Of a stretch of 42,530 nucleotides of DNA, positions 30,966 through 40,615 are shown one piece after another. Below the pieces are notes generated by a model that saw nothing but the letters and a program-made list of their open reading frames with translations, ran no database searches and was not told where the DNA came from. The position numbers and the translations under genes are program-made. The stretch is taken from NCBI GenBank assembly GCA_014885115.2, contig WKLE02003438.1, positions 1 to 42,530 on the forward strand, written 5' to 3'. The DNA comes from Asterionellopsis glacialis. Its lineage: Eukaryota > Bacillariophyta > Plagiogrammaphyceae > Rhaphoneidales > Asterionellopsidaceae. Within the stretch, counting starts at the first letter, position 1; each line of letters begins with the position of its first letter.

Positions 30966-33117
30966 ATGGAGAACGATCAAGAAGCCACGGCCGAAAGCTC
31001 TGCTAAAGAATCAACAACATCATCTGCTACATCAGCAACCCTTGATGACCAAGGACGCGTTCATAAGAAACAAAAAGCAGTGAAACGATTTCGAACTGCC
31101 TTTATTTTATTCTCCACGATCAAACACAAGGAAATTCGTCAAAAACTCACACTGGAAAAGAAACACAAGGGAGACAAACTCCCACTCAAGGTTAGTCCTC
31201 TTCGTTTTGTTTGGGTGATGACTGTGACGAGGACGAACCTTCAACTCGATCATCATGTAAAATACTTTAAATTCCTTTCCTTTCAACTAAAACATAATTT
31301 TCCTCGTTCTCTTGCTCAATCCCTTGCACTGTTGACTTTACAATCGTGGTTACCAACAGGCAACTGAAGTAGCTAAGCTTGTATCAGAGTCATGGAAAAC
31401 TCTCCCCCCCGATGAACGGGCAGAGTGGGACAAAAAGGCCGAAGAAGATAGGAAGCGATACCAAAAGGAAGTAGATACCTGTGACGACCCATCCTTGGCA
31501 AGCTGTTCACGGAAAGACCCTGACGCTCCTAAGCGTCCCATGTCTGCCTTCTTATCCTATTCGAATCGAAAACGAGCTGCATTAAAGAGAGAAAATCCTC
31601 ACTTGAACAATGGTGAAATGTCCAAGATATTGTCGAAGGCATGGAAGGAAGAATCCCAAGAGATGCGGCAAAAGTATATCGATGAAGCTAGGGATCTGCG
31701 TAAACAGCACAAGACTGCAGTCAAGGAACGCAACAAACAAGTGCGACGACTTGAAAAGGAAAAAGTCAAACGCAAACGGAGGGAAAATGAAGCTGAAGCC
31801 AGACGTGCTGAGAGAGCAAGATTAAATCCGGGAGTTGAAGACGACGAAGACTTCTCTCATCAGCTATCTGGTAAATCCCGAAAAGCTTCAGGGAAGGGGG
31901 AGAAGGCGGAGATGAACAAGAAATCGTTTTCTGGAGCAGGTGCACCTAAACGTCCAGTGTCTGCATTCTTAGATTACTCCAACTGCAAACGGGCTTCACT
32001 CAAACGAAAGAATCCATCTCTATCCAATGCTGACATCTCTAGAATTCTGTCGGATCAATGGAAGGCTGAAGCCCCTGATGTGCGACAAGGATTCTTGGAT
32101 GCTGCACACGACCGTCGTGTTAAGCACAAACTAGAAATGGATGCATGGCATAAAGAAATTGAAAGAAAAATGAGAGATCAATATCAGAATTTTCGTACTA
32201 ATACAACGACTAGTACAGAGTCTGGAGTAGAAGCAGAAGAGAAAACAAACTCGATTGTCGTTACTAACAATGATGATCCCCAGACAAATTCGGAAGTGGG
32301 AGATTCTAGTGTACAGCAAGAAGTAAATAACAGTACAGCAACTACTTCTTCTGCACACTGCCCATCATCGCATCAATCTCTAGCTACCACTACTGGTGCT
32401 AGTAACAATGCTGGTGATCCACCGATCGTTTCAAGTCAACATGATATAGCCGGGATTGAAAGTATTATAAATTTACAATATGCTTTACAAAACTCCAATG
32501 CCGGAGCTGCAGCTATGTTTACTCCTATGCAATCTGGAGCTAGTATTCCAGCAACAGCAACATTACACCAACCAATCAATCCTTTTGCTGGTGCATCAGC
32601 AAGGGCGCCTTCTGAAGTTGCTGCTGGCTTAAGCTTCAGCAGTGGTGTTCCATCTATCGCATACATACCTGTTTTCACGGCACCTGGGAACCCACTTCTT
32701 CATCAGGGTAATTATCCCTCCCAAGCTGCTGCTTCACTCCACACTAATCCGAATACTGCTGCCGCCGTATCTTTTGTTCCTACTGTTCAGTTTCCTACTG
32801 GTGCAGCATCCTTTGCTCTTCCTTTGTCTGGTGGCAATACTACAGCAGGATTAAATACAATGGCAGCTGGAGCAGCAGCCTTGAATAGCCATGCTACAGA
32901 TGCTACTAGTGGTATTTTAATGCCACAAACTGCAGCTGCTGCTTCTCAAGTAAGTTTAGCACAGAATCAAGGTGCACAATTGCTAAGTTTTCAACAGAAT
33001 CTTGCTGCATCAGGACCCTCTATGGGACATGGTGACGGTATGGTTCTTCCAAATGGCACAACAGGTAATCTGCAACAACAGTTGATGCTCATGCGTGATG
33101 AATATCCGCCATCATGA
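30966..33117 (+). CDS. Triple HMG-box DNA-binding protein
   Basis: Exon 1 is 30966-31190 and exon 2 is 31360-33117, with a phase-0 intron of 169 bp (GTTAGT...ACAG). The product is 660 residues. HMG box 1 (about 36-114) is split by the intron: RFRTAFILFSTIKHKEIR in exon 1, then VAKLVSESWKTLPPDERAEW in exon 2. Box 2 (about 127-200) begins DPDAPKRPMSAFLSYSNRKR and contains ILSKAWKEES. Box 3 (about 267-340) begins GAPKRPVSAFLDYSNCKRAS and contains ILSDQWKAEAPDVR. A lysine/arginine-rich linker joins boxes 2 and 3 (RRLEKEKVKRKRRENEAEAR). The last 300 residues are Ala/Ser/Gln/Asn-rich with repeated aromatic-proline patches, like an activation or phase-separating tail. Such proteins bend DNA in chromatin or in transcription. 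Boxes 2 and 3 are clearly paralogous to each other, suggesting internal duplication. Confidence 0.93.
31191..31359 (+). other. Intron of the HMG-box gene
   Basis: Donor CTCAAG|GTTAGTCC and acceptor TACCAACAG|GCAACTGAAG. It interrupts HMG box 1, and joining the exons restores a complete box. Confidence 0.92.
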
Positions 33118-35625
33118 GGTGCACAAGAATACCAGTTTGAGGAAGAGCAATCGTCGGTATATGATTTTTGAAGTAGCCGTGAAAAATGGTGCTTTCACAG
33201 GGACTGTCCTATTTTGCTCTTTTTATCCATTCTTCAGAAACTAATGGTGAATTTCATGCACAGAACGTCTTTAACCAAGTTAGCTACGTGTACTCGCTAG
33301 TGTTGTCCTAGCGACAAGGCAAAGTATGTATGCATAAATGTATAGAGATTGAGATGTTTCTCATTAGATGTGCCACTTAGTGGACGAGCAGCAAACGAGG
33401 ATAAAAAGTAGCGAAACCCATTGAAAACTCAAACTTCTCTCCAAGTTTCGGGGATAGCCAGACGTATTTGATGAATTGAGCATGTATGTGAAAAAAAGAC
33501 GAATCGCATCTTGCCTGTGAACATTATGAGGGCACTCTAATACTCAAAGGATTCATCAATGCTACTGTTCTGCGGTTCCCCATTTGTATTTTCACAGCGT
33601 TTCGGCTGTGCAGCTTTTGCATGGTGTCCCGCCAACACTAAAGAATAATAAGATTTTGCTATACTCTGAACACGAAATGGGTAAAGGGGGGACACCCTTC
33701 TCTTATAAGGGAGGTTTTGTGAAGTTGATCTTCTCGGTTTGCATTCAGTGGCTGTGAAAAGGTCTTTTTGTATGCTCGAGAACGTGTCCTACAGTTTCAT
33801 CTACGGTTTGAGTATTCCTAATGTGTCTACATTGCTTGGGAAAGTTCTGTATCATGTTGTCGATGAAACCACATGTAGCAAGTTTATACTCTGCTAATGC
33901 AATCGGGAATAGGTCTACCAAACGGGAATGAATCCCTAGCCCCTTTCTTTGCGAGACTCGTTTGGAAACTTTGATCTAACTTTGTCTATCTATGCGTTTT
34001 CGAGATCGCATCTCGTCCCTGTCTTTTTAAGTCGTGTAATGGAACCTTACTCTTCGATGCTATTGTTGCATATGTCAAAGGTCCAAGGAAAGCCGGGTAT
34101 GTATTTTTTCTTGTTGACCACGATGCTGGCGCATCTAAAAGAAATTTTTGGTGGTCAGTACACGAATGATCCAAACGGGATTGAATCTCAAGCAATGGAA
34201 GTTTTTTTAAGTTCAAAATTCAAATGTGATTGATCTAGGCAAACAAAGCTATATTGATAAGGATGAAATCTCTCTTCACCTCTAATGCTGCAAGTTATCA
34301 AACGAGGGAGTCAACTCACGTAGTTGCAAAATGTGTCAAATGTTCTTTGAGCTTTCCGGGAATGCGTGTGTTCAGCTAGTTGATGTTGATGATGTAGTTC
34401 GAAGAACACGACTGCTGCTCACAAATATGATAGAATCGCTTTTTAAATCTTGAATGAATTTGGTTCAGCTCATTGACCTAATGGTTTATGTATGAATTCC
34501 CGGGGTGAAGTGTTTTGATGGTGCGGAGTATTTTGCTTTGGTTCTAGCTGTAAATGCAAGCTGGAAGTATATGTCTTGTATATGGTGCTTCTGATGAAAT
34601 ATTGACTATGGAAGAGACCAACTTGTGCAATTAATTGAACGGGATTCACAACCAAAAAAAGAGGTAAAGGCAGTCTGATTCATCCTGAACATGTAAAGCC
34701 CTAATCTAGCATGTTCTCTTTGATGTAGGTCACGAATGCTTTGTAAGTTTTCGTGAAAAACATTTATCGCTTTTGTTGTAGATGCTACAAGCTTGGATAA
34801 AGTGCATTCTAGCTTGGATGCGATACGAAACACAAAAAGATCAACTAGGAATGACTCTCGTTCAAAGATTGTCTTTAGAAGGCATAGCATAATACTACAG
34901 TTCTGCCGTTCATGGATACAAGCACAAGAGTTTTCTCTATGATGAACCCTCGTATTGTACAGCAAAGGGTTGTACTTGATCGGTTTGCCACTTTGCTGTG
35001 ATGCATTAATGGATCATTTTTTTTATTAAAATCGTTGTGGATGTGTCAAAAGAGCAGAAGGAGGAAGGCTTTCTCGTTCATGGACCTTTGCCAAGGTTGC
35101 ACAGAAGAACTTTGTGATATCAAATAAAGGATCACATGGAGTAATAACTTTCTTCTCATTCATCTTGCGCTTTTTAATAGATCTCAGAGTAAAGTTCTAA
35201 AAGAGACACCAACAGTTTTCCAGCAGTTCTTTATCACAGGGAAGTCATCAAGTTTTGCGTTAAGGTATTAGTTGATTGTCAAAGCATCATATTGCTTTTA
35301 TCGGCTGATATCTGCAGGCAACAAAAACTCCATTATCTCTTTCAAATTGGTTCCTTGTTTGCTTAAAGGAATCTGTCATAAAAAGGATGGTAAAGCAATT
35401 CTTAACTTTAAAGGCTGCAAGAGATAGGGTGACTGCTTATCATAATTTCGTGTTGTGGTCACTGAAACGACGACAAATGCAAAATGACATCACAATCTCC
35501 ATGCTTGACTATCATGTCACCAAGAGTATCATTTCAGTTGCGTCGAAATTATTGACTTCAATCCGGTCTAATTTGAAGTCGTGTTATTATTCGTCTTCCT
35601 CTAAAAGTTCTCCTTGAACCCCGAT
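33118..35625. other. Gene-poor region with orphan open frames
   Basis: No gene is supported. Plus-strand frames at 33949-34233 (94 codons, starts with TTG) and 35387-35617 (76 codons, true ATG; MVKQFLTLKAARDRVTAY) have protein-like composition. So do short frames around 34620-34670 (QLVQLIERDSQPKKE, followed by a donor-like GTAAAG) and 34780-34940 (LDKVHSSLDAIRNTKRS). They are in different registers, separated by stops, and match no family I know. They may be exons of an unrecognised plus-strand gene or decayed remnants. Confidence 0.3.
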
Positions 35626-35699
35626 TGAATTTGACTCCAAAAGTACTCAACAACCCATCCGTGTTTAAGAATAATTCTATTGTAACCCTCAAAACGAAA

Positions 35700-36345
35700 G
35701 AAGACTACCGTATTCGAATCTTGGACTTGGGAATAGCGGTACGCTGTAGGGAGTCCTATCTTCCTCCCCGATTGAGAGGTCGTCTCTAGCCCAGTCCTCT
35801 GTGTAGCTCCTGGATCTACCGTAGGTTTAAAGCAGCGTAGTCTATTGAGATCTGGACTTGTAGGATCTAAAAGAGACCTGTTAAAAAAAGCTCCTGACGA
35901 CTAGTAACTGGATCACAGGTTCTAGGACCTAGGGCCTCTAGAGGACTACTAGATTGGTCCTCTAGAGTCCTAGTCCTAGTCCTAGTCCTAGTCCTAGTCT
36001 AGTCTAGATGTCAGTAGCGCTATCAATCGCCTTTCTAGAGCTAATGAATAGGGAAGAGTGGTTCCGGGTCACCTAAGCGCTCTAAGGTCAGGACCAACTG
36101 TCCAAAGGCTAGGACCTAGACTTTTCTAGAGGTCTTCTAGTCCTAGAGAGGGTCCTCTAGAGAGAGTAGTAAACTACTAAAGGACTATCCTAGTTCTTTA
36201 GAACTGCTCTCTAGAGAGAGGACTACCGGTATGACCTGTGTAGGAATAGGAGTAAGCAGTAGGACCTACAGGTGGGAGGTCTAGTCCTACAGGTAAGGTC
36301 CTACAGGTACCTGTTCAATACCGCATAGCATTGTACCTGGTAACT
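35700..36345. repeat. CTAG/GTCCTA-rich repeat region
   Basis: The stretch is packed with TCCTAG, CTCTAGAG and GTCCTACAGGTA words. Five exact tandem GTCCTA units occupy 35967-35996 and are followed by degenerate TAGTCTAG. Palindromes CCTCTAGAGG (about 35937) and CTCTCTAGAGAG (about 36209) occur, and a TACCTGGTA copy lies at 36334. Similar word-rich patches recur at about 38600-38710 and 39340-39410. Confidence 0.75.
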
Positions 36346-37249
36346 ACTTTTCAAAGTATTATTGTAGAGAAATATCTCCAGATGTAACGTACAAGCCTAG
36401 CTAGCTATTTTCATTTTTCCAAGGAGCCTGGGCTGTCATCTGGCATCATTCAACGTGCGTGGCAGAAGAATTTGGCAAAATAATAAATAGGAGGATTGTC
36501 AAAACTTTGCGGTTCGTGAATTCCTTTATCTGGTACACTTTTTCTACCAGTGTATGAAAAGATCAACTTGAAGTTTGTTTTCCATGGGATTGCTGTTCAC
36601 TTTTACGTTGTTCTTGTTTGCTCCGCTCTTGCTATCGCTGGGGGGGCTAATTATTCTAGGAGCCGCTGCGAATTCGAATCATCCTTTGCTTCCTTTTTTT
36701 TTTTTAACATCAAAATATTTTTCAGCTTCATTTTCTTAATGTGATTTCATCAGTGTCCAACTTACACAAACTTTCGACTTATTTAAAAGGATTTTAGTGA
36801 AAAGTGAAGTTTGTTTCAGCTATATGACTTTTTTCTATATATAAAGCAGAAGTGTTGGTGAAAAATGCAGTGATAACCCTGGATTCACGATCGGTAGGTT
36901 GGTGAATTCTCTCTCTCTAGTAGGAGACTACCAGTACCTGTTACATTAAAACAAAAATCACTCCTTGTCAGATAGAGTACCGGTACCACAGAGAGACTAT
37001 AGACTATTGTAGTCCTAAAACGGAGTAACATCATAATTGGTGACAGCGATAGTTGTCCTAGTTCTACCAGGTACCTCGTAGTCGTGGCTGCACAGCTAGG
37101 TCTACCTTTTCCTATTGAGTAACTCCAGGAAGTCTCTGTTGAGGACATAATATGTGAAAGAATTGTTTACAATAGAAGATATGGACAGGTGCCCCGGTAT
37201 GGTATAGTACCCGTTGGCTTTCACGGGTAACGCTGCAGAACTAGCCTTC
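36346..37249. other. Intergenic, no supported gene
   Basis: This is AT-rich sequence with poly-T at about 36695-36706 and repeat words around 36915-37075, including a TACCAGGTA copy at 37065. The short frame at 36550-36744 starts with GTG and is hydrophobic by T-richness. Nothing supports it as a gene. Confidence 0.5.
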
Positions 37250-38432
37250 GCCATTGAGTAACTCCAGGAAATATCTACTAAGGATAGGTAAAATTGAGAA
37301 GAAATGGGATGTACGACAGGGTTGGTCCTCTCTATTCTCTCTAGACGGTCTTAAAGGTACTATTTGGACACTCAGCAAAATGCGTTCAATTCAACGAGAA
37401 ATTCACATTTTACAAAGTGTTCCTAGTAGTACTAACTCACTATCTCAACTACTACGACCTCAAAGTCTCTGACAAGCGGACACAATTGATTTTAGATTGA
37501 ATGATATGTTGCCTTTCGGGTTGCAATACACCAAAGATATGATTTTGTGAAGCTCCCGAAAGCAGGATTTTGTATATTGAAGGAAAACCTCAGGTTTGCA
37601 ACTACTCGCAAGGGCGAATACAGCGAATATTTATGCCTTGCTAGAGGATATACGGGCTCTTTCCGCTGAGCAGTTGTTGAGGCGCAAAGCAGATTATTTG
37701 AAAACTTATAAAATTGATTTTTTGAAAGCTAAATACGGGCTCAGGGAAGAGCAGCGACGGGATTTAGGAAATGGCTTATCGTGGACGATGTACTAGTGAC
37801 CAAATCTGATTTCATACTCTCGATTCGTCTCAAACTATCCTTAGACATCAACATTACCGAGGAACCACAAAACTGGTCAACCTAGCACAACATCGTATAT
37901 TTCCTCTCGCTTGCCTAAAATTATGTTGACTTTGAAGGAATTTCTGCCATTCTTGCTTCAGATTCAAGATGTGTTAATTGGTGCTTTTCGAGACAAGAGC
38001 TGGTTGTTTCTTTGTCACATGGGCGTTTTGAAGATGCAGCAGTTATAGCTGAATTGAACAAGACTCCGTAGCGACCAAGGAGGAAACGTAAGTGATTGCT
38101 ATTTTCGTAGCATATATGCACCCTTTTTTGCTGGATAGACAAATAGTTCCTAGAGTTCGATTGGAGAAGTGTATCTCCCAGCTAGATCATCAAGGAATAC
38201 CAGCTAAGACCGATCTCATTTGACTACTATTCGAGTTTAATGAGTAAAAGAAGCATCTGCTGCAACACGTATCAAAGAAGAAGCACAATACCAAACGACC
38301 TTGACTATTGGAAATCACTACGTCAAAGCCCTCCACGGCAAGTTTTTACAAGTCACCACGACAAAGCCTGTAGATCTAGGACTCTATGGCCTAGACTGCC
38401 TGGTATAAATGGTTACTACACGGACCTATAGG
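37250..38432 (+). pseudogene. Decayed plus-strand gene of unknown family
   Basis: Successive plus-strand frames carry protein-like sequence but change register about every 100-200 bp. Examples: KIEKKWDVRQGW (about 37290) and IQREIHILQS; LLARANTANIYALLEDIRAL to LREEQRRDL (37600-37790); LVTKSDFILSIRLKLSLDIN (about 37790-37885); VDFEGISAILASDSRCVNWC and GRFEDAAVIAELNKT (about 37925-38065); GNVSDCYFRSIYAPFFAG (about 38080-38140); QIVPRVRLEKCISQLDHQGI (about 38140-38220); and TRIKEEAQYQTTLTIGNHYV to LGLYGLDCL (about 38262-38400). I do not recognise the family. A pseudogene with several indels fits best, but a multi-exon gene with unrecognised introns, or sequencing indels, are alternatives. CTAG/GTAC repeats flank it on both sides. 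Confidence 0.4.
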
Positions 38433-38990
38433 TGGCTCGCACTTGCCGGTGCCATGTACCACCATTGGAGGAGATGGTAGCTTCAGTGTTATGTTGTTCC
38501 TATGCCCATATCTCAGTAGGTTACATTCCGGTACGCCTAGGCCTACTACAGCTTCAAAGGCGGCTCGCAACGCAGTCCGTGCCACAGATCAGCACCCTTC
38601 TAAAATCCTAGTTCTAGTCCTCTAGTCCTACCCGTACCTGGTAACGATACCGGTACAGCATCTTCATAGCGGTAGGACACTACGAGGCAGGTCCTACCCA
38701 GGTACCTGTACGGTTTTACCACCTATCGCGCGGTATTTTGCTCTCAAATTGTTTCCCTCGCATTTTCTGCTTTCTCCTTTTTTTTCGGGCTTTTTCCTTC
38801 TCTCAGCGCGTTAAATAAAAAGAATACCATAATACCGTATAAAAAAGTACTGTATGCTGTACTATTTCAGAAACACATATCAAATGCATCCTGGCTACCA
38901 AAATACCCAATTTAAAAAAAGGATAACACTGCAACAAAACTTATTTCACCATAGTACTTATCTTAGCCAAACTTTATACAAGTAGTGGAG
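38433..38990. other. Repeat-word spacer
   Basis: CTAG and GTAC word clusters at 38600-38710 (TACCTGGTA at 38635, ACCGGTAC nearby, CAGGTACCTG at about 38700), then T-rich and A-rich sequence. No gene is seen. Confidence 0.5.
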
Positions 38991-39000
38991 ATACAGACAG

Positions 39001-39303
39001 TCAGAGTCAGTAGAGAAGTTTCAAAAATTCTTCTCAGAAGATATTTTGTCGATCGCCTACACAACGAACCACTCGAATCGTAAAAATATTTCTTTTGGAT
39101 CTGTAGATGACGTCATCAAGGATATTTGTGTACCAAGGCATGTAGAATTGAATGCAAAGAAAAATGTTTGGTTTTCAGATTTTTATTTTGACCCAAATAT
39201 TGAAAAAAAGATAAACTTAGTCATTTCCTGGGAGGTCAATATTAATATTGCTTGTAGGTTGACAAGTTTGTTATCCAGAGCTCGTAGAGTGAAGATAAAC
39301 TAG
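39001..39303 (+). CDS. Orphan open frame, possible gene fragment
   Basis: The plus-strand frame is open from just after a TAG near 38983 to a TAG at 39301, about 100 codons with no ATG near its left end. It reads SVEKFQKFFSEDILSIAYTT, then GSVDDVIKDICVPRHVELNA, then NVWFSDFYFDPNIEKKINLV. Base composition looks coding-like. The FFSEDIL..TN order vaguely recalls the N-terminus of piggyBac transposases, but nothing after it supports that. A TGACGTCA palindrome happens to fall inside at 39108-39115. It could be an exon or a relic fragment. Confidence 0.25.
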   Translation, partial: SESVEKFQKFFSEDILSIAYTTNHSNRKNISFGSVDDVIKDICVPRHVELNAKKNVWFSDFYFDPNIEKKINLVISWEVNINIACRLTSLLSRARRVKIN

Positions 39304-39417
39304 ACGGTAATGGTGACGTAAATCCCCACCAGAGAGTCGCCTAGAATACTAGTCCTAACCCTAGGGAGGTCTAGGTCATGACTAGACCCTAGCTAGTACT
39401 AAATTACTAAAGTTTGG

Positions 39418-39615
39418 TATGTTAAAGAAGAAAGTCTCCAGCAACTAAAGAAGTCTAGATACATGCTTTCGCGACTAAAAGATAGAGAGAAGGAAACTTA
39501 TTTGATTTCGGATAGCAAACTTGAAAAGAAGCCCTTGTTATGTTTTCGTCTGGCAGGGGACATTGATATATTAGTAGGGGATTTAAAACTCACGCATGCT
39601 CATGCCATAACATAG
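39418..39615 (+). CDS. Orphan open frame, possible gene fragment
   Basis: A plus-strand frame of about 65 codons with no ATG at its left end reads YVKEESLQQLKKSRYMLSRL, then KDREKETYLISDSKLEKKPL, then FRLAGDIDILVGDLKLTHAH before a TAG. An internal ATG would give about 50 residues. It lies 110 bp after the previous orphan frame, separated by CTAG-rich repeat sequence, so the two might be remnants of one gene. No family is recognised. Confidence 0.2.
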   Translation, partial: YVKEESLQQLKKSRYMLSRLKDREKETYLISDSKLEKKPLLCFRLAGDIDILVGDLKLTHAHAIT

Positions 39616-40237
39616 AAATCGTCTCTAAATTTCTCAAAGTGTTGTTTTATAGAATACCTTTGAGCTTGTTTTGGTTTCTTCTCCTGACTTACGCTGTTAC
39701 TTTGTCAGTCTTTTCGTGATCAATCCCTACAAGCCGTATATGCTGTGACTTCAAAATCATATAATCCGTCGTAGTGTTATCGATGGATAATATTTTGCAC
39801 AACAGTTCCGAGACTATTAAAAGCACTTGATTTTGAAGCGGAATACTGTTCTTGGAGTCCTATTCAAATACTATCTCGCTGAAAGGCTTCTATGTCTTTG
39901 TTCGGTCAGTCTGATCCGCTAATGTGAGTTCGACTTTTCCTTGAACTGGTTGTTAACTTTTTATACCCATCGATTGCGTTTTGCATGTATCGTGGTAACT
40001 CGTCGCTAAAGTACCTTTTTCTTTCGTAATTTGGAAAACTTTGATCAAGACCTCGATTTCTTCTTGTTGTACGTGCTCTAATAGAGAGACTTTCAAGTTA
40101 TTTGGTATGAAAATAAGAACAAGACCTATTCCATATCAACGATTAAAAAAAAAGAACGCTTGTGCGTCAACACATGCCACTCACTCAACTGTTTGTGCGT
40201 GCTCTTTCGGTGGTTTGAATTTTGTGTTTGGAATGCA
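39616..40237. other. Intergenic, no supported gene
   Basis: No coding or repeat signal stands out apart from a T-rich tract ending in GGAATGCAG at 40230-40238, which resembles a splice acceptor for the following orphan frame. Confidence 0.4.
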
Positions 40238-40238
40238 G

Positions 40239-40615
40239 GTGTGACTGGCACACGTTCCTGTGCTTTCCAAGAATCGCTTAGTCTGACAAAAAACTACACG
40301 ATTATAATAACTCGCTTTAGAAAGCAAGTCATATCAAAATCAATTCCAGAAATTATCGATCATATCCATATACCGATGATTTCCCTACCTTCAGAATCAC
40401 TAGAGCTTTACTACTGTGGACACATGTTTAGCACAAAACATATACCAGAGAGTTCCGATTACGAACACATTTACCAAGACTGGGAACTACAAGTTAAACT
40501 TGTACACAGCATATACAACTATCTTGAATCGTTTGCTCTAAAGTTCAAAAGTGCGTGTAAGCATTGCTTTCTCTTTTGCGCAAACTCCAACAGTTTGCAT
40601 GCAACAGGACTCTAG
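40239..40615 (+). CDS. Orphan open frame of about 125 codons, possible exon
   Basis: Directly after an acceptor-like TTTGGAATGCAG the plus frame is open to a TAG at 40613. It reads GTRSCAFQESLSLTKNYTII, SLPSESLELYYCGHMFSTKH, then IYQDWELQVKLVHSIYNYLE and a cysteine-containing end (ACKHCFLFCANSN). The frame is also open upstream to 40160, but that part overlaps the pyrimidine tract. There is no ATG at the presumed exon start, so an upstream exon would be needed. No family is recognised. It may be a lineage-specific gene or debris. Confidence 0.3.

Noticed and set aside
35955..36005. Telomere-like repeat from the run of CCTAGT units
   Set aside because: The unit is GTCCTA, unlike the CCCTAA/TTAGGG type. 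It is only five exact copies and lies inside an interior repeat cluster.
39001..39303. PiggyBac transposase N-terminus
   Set aside because: Only a short FFSEDIL..TN resemblance is present. The following residues do not match the family, and no catalytic region follows.
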